Shown: positions 14,269 through 16,207 of the stretch, in pieces
Layout of the letters: every line of letters begins with the position of its first letter
Position numbering within the stretch: the first letter of the stretch is position 1
Assembly: GCA_034437075.1 (NCBI GenBank)
Contig: DAOTVD010000208.1
Location: forward strand, 1-16,207
DNA: 16,207 nt
Direction of reading: 5' to 3'
Origin: DAOTVD01 sp034437075
Lineage (GTDB): Bacteria > Chloroflexota > Anaerolineae > Aggregatilineales > J027
Program-made: the position numbers and the translations under genes
Notes under the pieces: generated by a model
The model's database searches: none
What the model was told of the DNA's origin: nothing
The model's input: the letters and a program-made list of their open reading frames with translations, nothing else

Positions 14269-14290
14269 CTCCTCCCGAATTCGGGGGGAG
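14269..14290. repeat. GC-rich palindromic repeat, copy 2
   Basis: 22 bp centred on GAATTC, with arms CTCCTCCC and GGGGGGAG; one T:G mismatch would be a wobble pair in RNA. It lies 22 bp after copy 1 in the convergent region between the peptidase gene and pdxT. No T-tract is adjacent. Confidence 0.7.
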
Positions 14291-14338
14291 CGGAGAGGGG
14301 GTAAGGCCAAAAGTGTACCCTCTTAGACGAATACCATC

Positions 14339-14370
14339 GGCTTAGTTAAAAAGTTGGAAAAGCCTAAGCC
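14339..14370. repeat. 7-bp inverted repeat spanning the pdxT stop codon
   Basis: GGCTTAG (14339-14345) and CTAAGCC (14364-14370) are exact inverted copies with an 18-nt A-rich spacer. The right arm contains the pdxT stop. In the pdxT transcript it could form a hairpin with a large loop; no T-tract follows, so it may be an mRNA 3' structure or chance. Confidence 0.3.
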
Positions 14371-14939
14371 ACCGCGCGCACCATCTCCAGAAAGAGTTCG
14401 TGCAGACGATTATCGGGCGTTAACTCGGGATGAAAGGCCGTGGCCAACCAATGCCCCTGGCGCACGGCCACAATCCGTTCGGGGTCGAGTTGGGCGATAG
14501 CGCGCGCGTCCTCGCGCACAGCCGTCACCAGGGGCGCGCGGATGAAGACCGCGTGGAACGGATCGCCCGCCAAGCCCTCGATGGGCAAATCCGTCTCGAA
14601 GCTCTGCGCCTGGCGGCCAAACGCATTGCGATTCACCGTCATGTCCATCATGCCCAGGATGGGTTGCTCGTGCGGGCCGATGTCTTTGGCCAAAAAGATC
14701 ATGCCTGCGCAGGTGCCCCACACGGGGCGTCGCGCCGCGAAATCGCGCAGGGGCTCTAATAATTCGTACTTGACGGCCAACTTGCCGATGGTCGTGCTCT
14801 CGCCACCGGGGATAATCAGGCCGTCTAGGTCGGCGAGTTGCCCCGGCAAGCGCACTTGCACGCCTTCCGCGCCGAGTTGGGTCACCCGCCGCGCGTGTTC
14901 GATGAAGGCGCCTTGTAACGCCAACACACCGATTTTCAT
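14364..14939 (-). CDS. pdxT: Pyridoxal 5'-phosphate synthase glutaminase subunit PdxT
   Basis: The class I glutamine amidotransferase that hydrolyses glutamine and channels ammonia to PdxS for vitamin B6 (PLP) synthesis by the DXP-independent route. The product is 191 aa, the usual 185-200. It begins MKIGVLALQGAFIEH. The oxyanion/glutamine-binding stretch IIPGGESTTIGKL is at 42-54, the nucleophile C77 is in WGTCAGMI, and H170 and E172 in FHPELT complete the triad. NRNAFGRQAQSFE at 103-115 is also typical. The ATG at 14939 gives the conserved N-terminus; only a weak Shine-Dalgarno is visible. It follows pdxS in the same direction but 237 bp away, with palindromic repeats between, so it may or may not share the pdxS transcript. 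Confidence 0.96.
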   Translation of the reverse strand: MKIGVLALQGAFIEHARRVTQLGAEGVQVRLPGQLADLDGLIIPGGESTTIGKLAVKYELLEPLRDFAARRPVWGTCAGMIFLAKDIGPHEQPILGMMDMTVNRNAFGRQAQSFETDLPIEGLAGDPFHAVFIRAPLVTAVREDARAIAQLDPERIVAVRQGHWLATAFHPELTPDNRLHELFLEMVRAVA

Positions 14940-15064
14940 GGTCGTTTATTCCGTCTCTGCTTGATGTTTGTATGATGTGCGTTTGGTCGTGATTGATAGA
15001 AAGTCAGGGCGCGCTCAGGTTGGTTTTTTACTTTACCCCCCTCTTAGCGCGACCGCCTGAGCCA

Positions 15065-15084
15065 TCCCCCCGGATTCGGGGGGA
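15065..15084. repeat. GC-rich palindromic repeat, copy 3
   Basis: 20 bp: arms TCCCCCCG and CGGGGGGA form a perfect 8-bp stem with a GATT loop. It is a diverged member of the set, with GGATTC replacing GAATTC at the centre. AAAATTC follows on the plus strand; no T-tract follows on either strand. Confidence 0.65.
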
Positions 15085-15108
15085 AAATTCACGCTTGCGC
15101 TAACTGCA

Positions 15109-15130
15109 CCCTCCCCGAATTCGGGGAGGG
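15109..15130. repeat. GC-rich palindromic repeat, copy 4
   Basis: A perfect 22-bp palindrome with arms CCCTCCCC and GGGGAGGG around GAATTC, 47 bp past the pdxS stop. A transcript from pdxS would form a strong hairpin here, but no T-tract follows on the minus strand, so it is not a standard intrinsic terminator. Confidence 0.75.
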
Positions 15131-15176
15131 GTTATAAAGGCAAGTATGGTGGTTGGTGCGCGTCCTGTCAGAGCCT

Positions 15177-16121
15177 TTACCAGCCCCGGCCCGCGATGCG
15201 TTCGACATCGGGCATGGTGCCCACGTTGATGCCGACCATCGCTTCGCCCAACCCACGGCTGACCCGCGCGATAATGTCCGGGTCGGTGTAGTGTGTGGTA
15301 GCTTCCACGATGGCGCGCGCCCGTTGGGCGGGGTCGCCACTCTTGAAGATGCCACTCCCCACAAAGACGCCATCCACACCCAGTTGCATCATCAGCGCGG
15401 CGTCGGCGGGCGTGGCGATGCCCCCGGCGGCGAAATTCACGACGGGCAACGTGCCTGTTTCGGCCACTTCGCGCACCAGATGATAAGGCGCGCCAATGGT
15501 CTTGGCGTAAGTCATCAACTCTTCGGGGGGCATGGCACCCAAGCGGCGGATTTCGCCCAACACGGTGCGCGCGTGGCGCACGGCTTCCACAACATCCCCC
15601 GTACCGGCTTCGCCTTTGGTGCGGATCATGGCGGCGCCTTCGCCAATGCGGCGCAGGGCTTCGCCCAGGTTGCGCGCACCACACACAAACGGCACGGTAA
15701 AGTCGTGCTTGAGAATATGATGTTCTTCATCAGCGGGGGTCAGGACTTCGCTCTCGTCGATGAAATCCACACCGAGCGCTTGCAAAACCTGCGCCTCGAC
15801 AAAATGCCCGATCCGCGCTTTGGCCATCACGGGAATGCTAACGGCCTGGATGATCCCGTCGATCATATCGGGATCGCTCATGCGGGCGACACCCCCCTGC
15901 GCGCGAATATCGGCGGGCACACGCTCTAGCGCCATGACGGCCACCGCGCCCGCTTCCTCGGCGATTTGGGCCTGTTCGGGCGTCACCACATCCATGATGA
16001 CGCCGCCTTTCAACATTTGGGCTAGCCCCCGTTTCACCGTATCGGTGCCGGTATGGCCATCGTGATGTCCGTTATTGCCCTGCTGTACCATTTGTTCGTT
16101 TTCCCCTATGTCGTTGCTCAT
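15177..16121 (-). CDS. pdxS: Pyridoxal 5'-phosphate synthase subunit PdxS
   Basis: The synthase subunit that builds PLP from ribose 5-phosphate, glyceraldehyde 3-phosphate and ammonia supplied by PdxT; the family forms a dodecamer of (beta/alpha)8 barrels. The product is 314 aa, about 20 more than usual. D44 (GGVIMDVV), K101 (VMAKARIGH) and K169 (IRTKGEAGTGD) sit exactly 20 positions after the known D24, K81 and K149 of Bacillus subtilis PdxS, so the active site is intact and the extra residues are all N-terminal. The extension is Asn/Gln/Gly/His-rich (NGHHDGHTG at 17-25). The chosen ATG overlaps the upstream gene stop (ATGA). An internal ATG at 16091 has a better Shine-Dalgarno (AGGGGA, 10 nt upstream) and would give 304 aa. 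Confidence 0.96.
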   Translation of the reverse strand: MSNDIGENEQMVQQGNNGHHDGHTGTDTVKRGLAQMLKGGVIMDVVTPEQAQIAEEAGAVAVMALERVPADIRAQGGVARMSDPDMIDGIIQAVSIPVMAKARIGHFVEAQVLQALGVDFIDESEVLTPADEEHHILKHDFTVPFVCGARNLGEALRRIGEGAAMIRTKGEAGTGDVVEAVRHARTVLGEIRRLGAMPPEELMTYAKTIGAPYHLVREVAETGTLPVVNFAAGGIATPADAALMMQLGVDGVFVGSGIFKSGDPAQRARAIVEATTHYTDPDIIARVSRGLGEAMVGINVGTMPDVERIAGRGW

Positions 16122-16207
16122 AGAATCGGACGGCGCTCGTGCGGGTTATCCTGGTAGAGTTGCCAGGCTTTACCCAAACGCCGGACACCTTCGTAAATTT
16201 TATCGAC
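16118..16207 (-). CDS. C-terminal end of an unidentified gene upstream of pdxS
   Basis: An open frame enters from the right edge on the minus strand and gives 29 codons before TGA (16118-16120), whose TG/A overlaps the pdxS ATG. It begins VDKIYEGVRRLGKAWQLYQ and ends with RRPIL. The ATGA junction and uniform coding character suggest a real gene co-translated with pdxS. The EGVRRLGKA-like helix resembles the C-terminal helix of fold-type I aminotransferases, and aminotransferase-domain regulators (PdxR/MocR type) are known near pdxST, but 29 residues are too few to name it. Confidence 0.55.
   Translation of the reverse strand, partial: VDKIYEGVRRLGKAWQLYQDNPHERRPIL

Larger units (their letters stand above)
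14940..15176. other. Intergenic region between pdxS and pdxT
   Basis: These 237 bp hold no credible coding sequence on either strand. They contain palindrome copies 3 and 4, and a longer-range inverted pair GCTCAGG (15013-15019) / CCTGAGC (15056-15062). I see no convincing promoter for pdxT. The spacing is unusual because pdxS and pdxT are often adjacent or nearly so. Confidence 0.6.

Noticed and set aside
15013..15062. Long-range inverted repeat GCTCAGG/CCTGAGC as a riboswitch or attenuator for pdxT
   Set aside because: Only 7 bp of pairing with a 36-nt loop, no known PLP riboswitch architecture and no T-tract.
14200..15176. CRISPR array, because of the repeated palindromes
   Set aside because: Only four diverged copies, spacing is irregular, a gene lies between the pairs, and there are no cas genes.

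Overview
The window is a GC-rich bacterial chromosome segment with tightly packed genes. Housekeeping genes flank a chemosensory (Che) gene cluster. The gene set suggests Chloroflexota (Anaerolineae-like): sucCD with a GTG start, pdxS/pdxT, an NDUFA9-like SDR, an immune-inhibitor-A-like secreted protein, and GC-rich palindromes with a GAATTC core between genes. This placement is an inference from gene style, not a proof. No tRNA, rRNA, CRISPR, transposase or phage gene was seen.

Layout. (1) 1-1697, minus strand: sucD (3' part cut by the window edge) and sucC, the two subunits of ADP-forming succinyl-CoA synthetase, abutting with no gap. (2) 1698-1844: a divergent intergenic region with a good sigma70-like promoter for sucCD, a weaker candidate for the plus-strand genes, and a perfect 14-bp palindrome over the weaker -10. 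(3) 1845-10732, plus strand: cheR (with TPR domain) - cheW - mcp - cheA (two Hpt domains plus C-terminal receiver) - cheB - cheW, with gaps of 44 bp or less and several overlapping start/stop codons. (4) 10729-14199, plus strand: surE (its ATG overlaps the stop of the second cheW), an atypical SDR, and a secreted HExxH metallopeptidase-like protein, possibly all one transcript. (5) 14200-15176: two intergenic regions around pdxT that hold four copies of a GC-rich palindrome; one copy looks like a minus-strand terminator. (6) 14364-16207, minus strand: pdxT, pdxS, and the last 29 codons of an unidentified upstream gene that overlaps pdxS by ATGA.

How the genes work together. The cluster encodes one membrane receptor with a large extracytoplasmic sensor, two CheW couplers, a hybrid CheA kinase, and the CheR/CheB methylation pair. 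This matches the Wsp type ('alternative cellular function') more than flagellar chemotaxis: CheR carries TPRs, CheA carries its own receiver, there are two CheWs, and no CheY, CheC/CheD or flagellar gene is in view. Unlike Wsp, no GGDEF output gene is present. The likely phosphate acceptors are the CheA receiver itself or a regulator elsewhere in the genome.

Two departures are the most interesting content. CheA has two very similar Hpt domains from a tandem duplication and no recognisable P2 domain. CheB has an intact methylesterase domain, but its receiver has Ser in place of the phosphoacceptor Asp and Ala at the conserved Thr/Ser, so the usual CheA-to-CheB feedback is probably lost or rewired.
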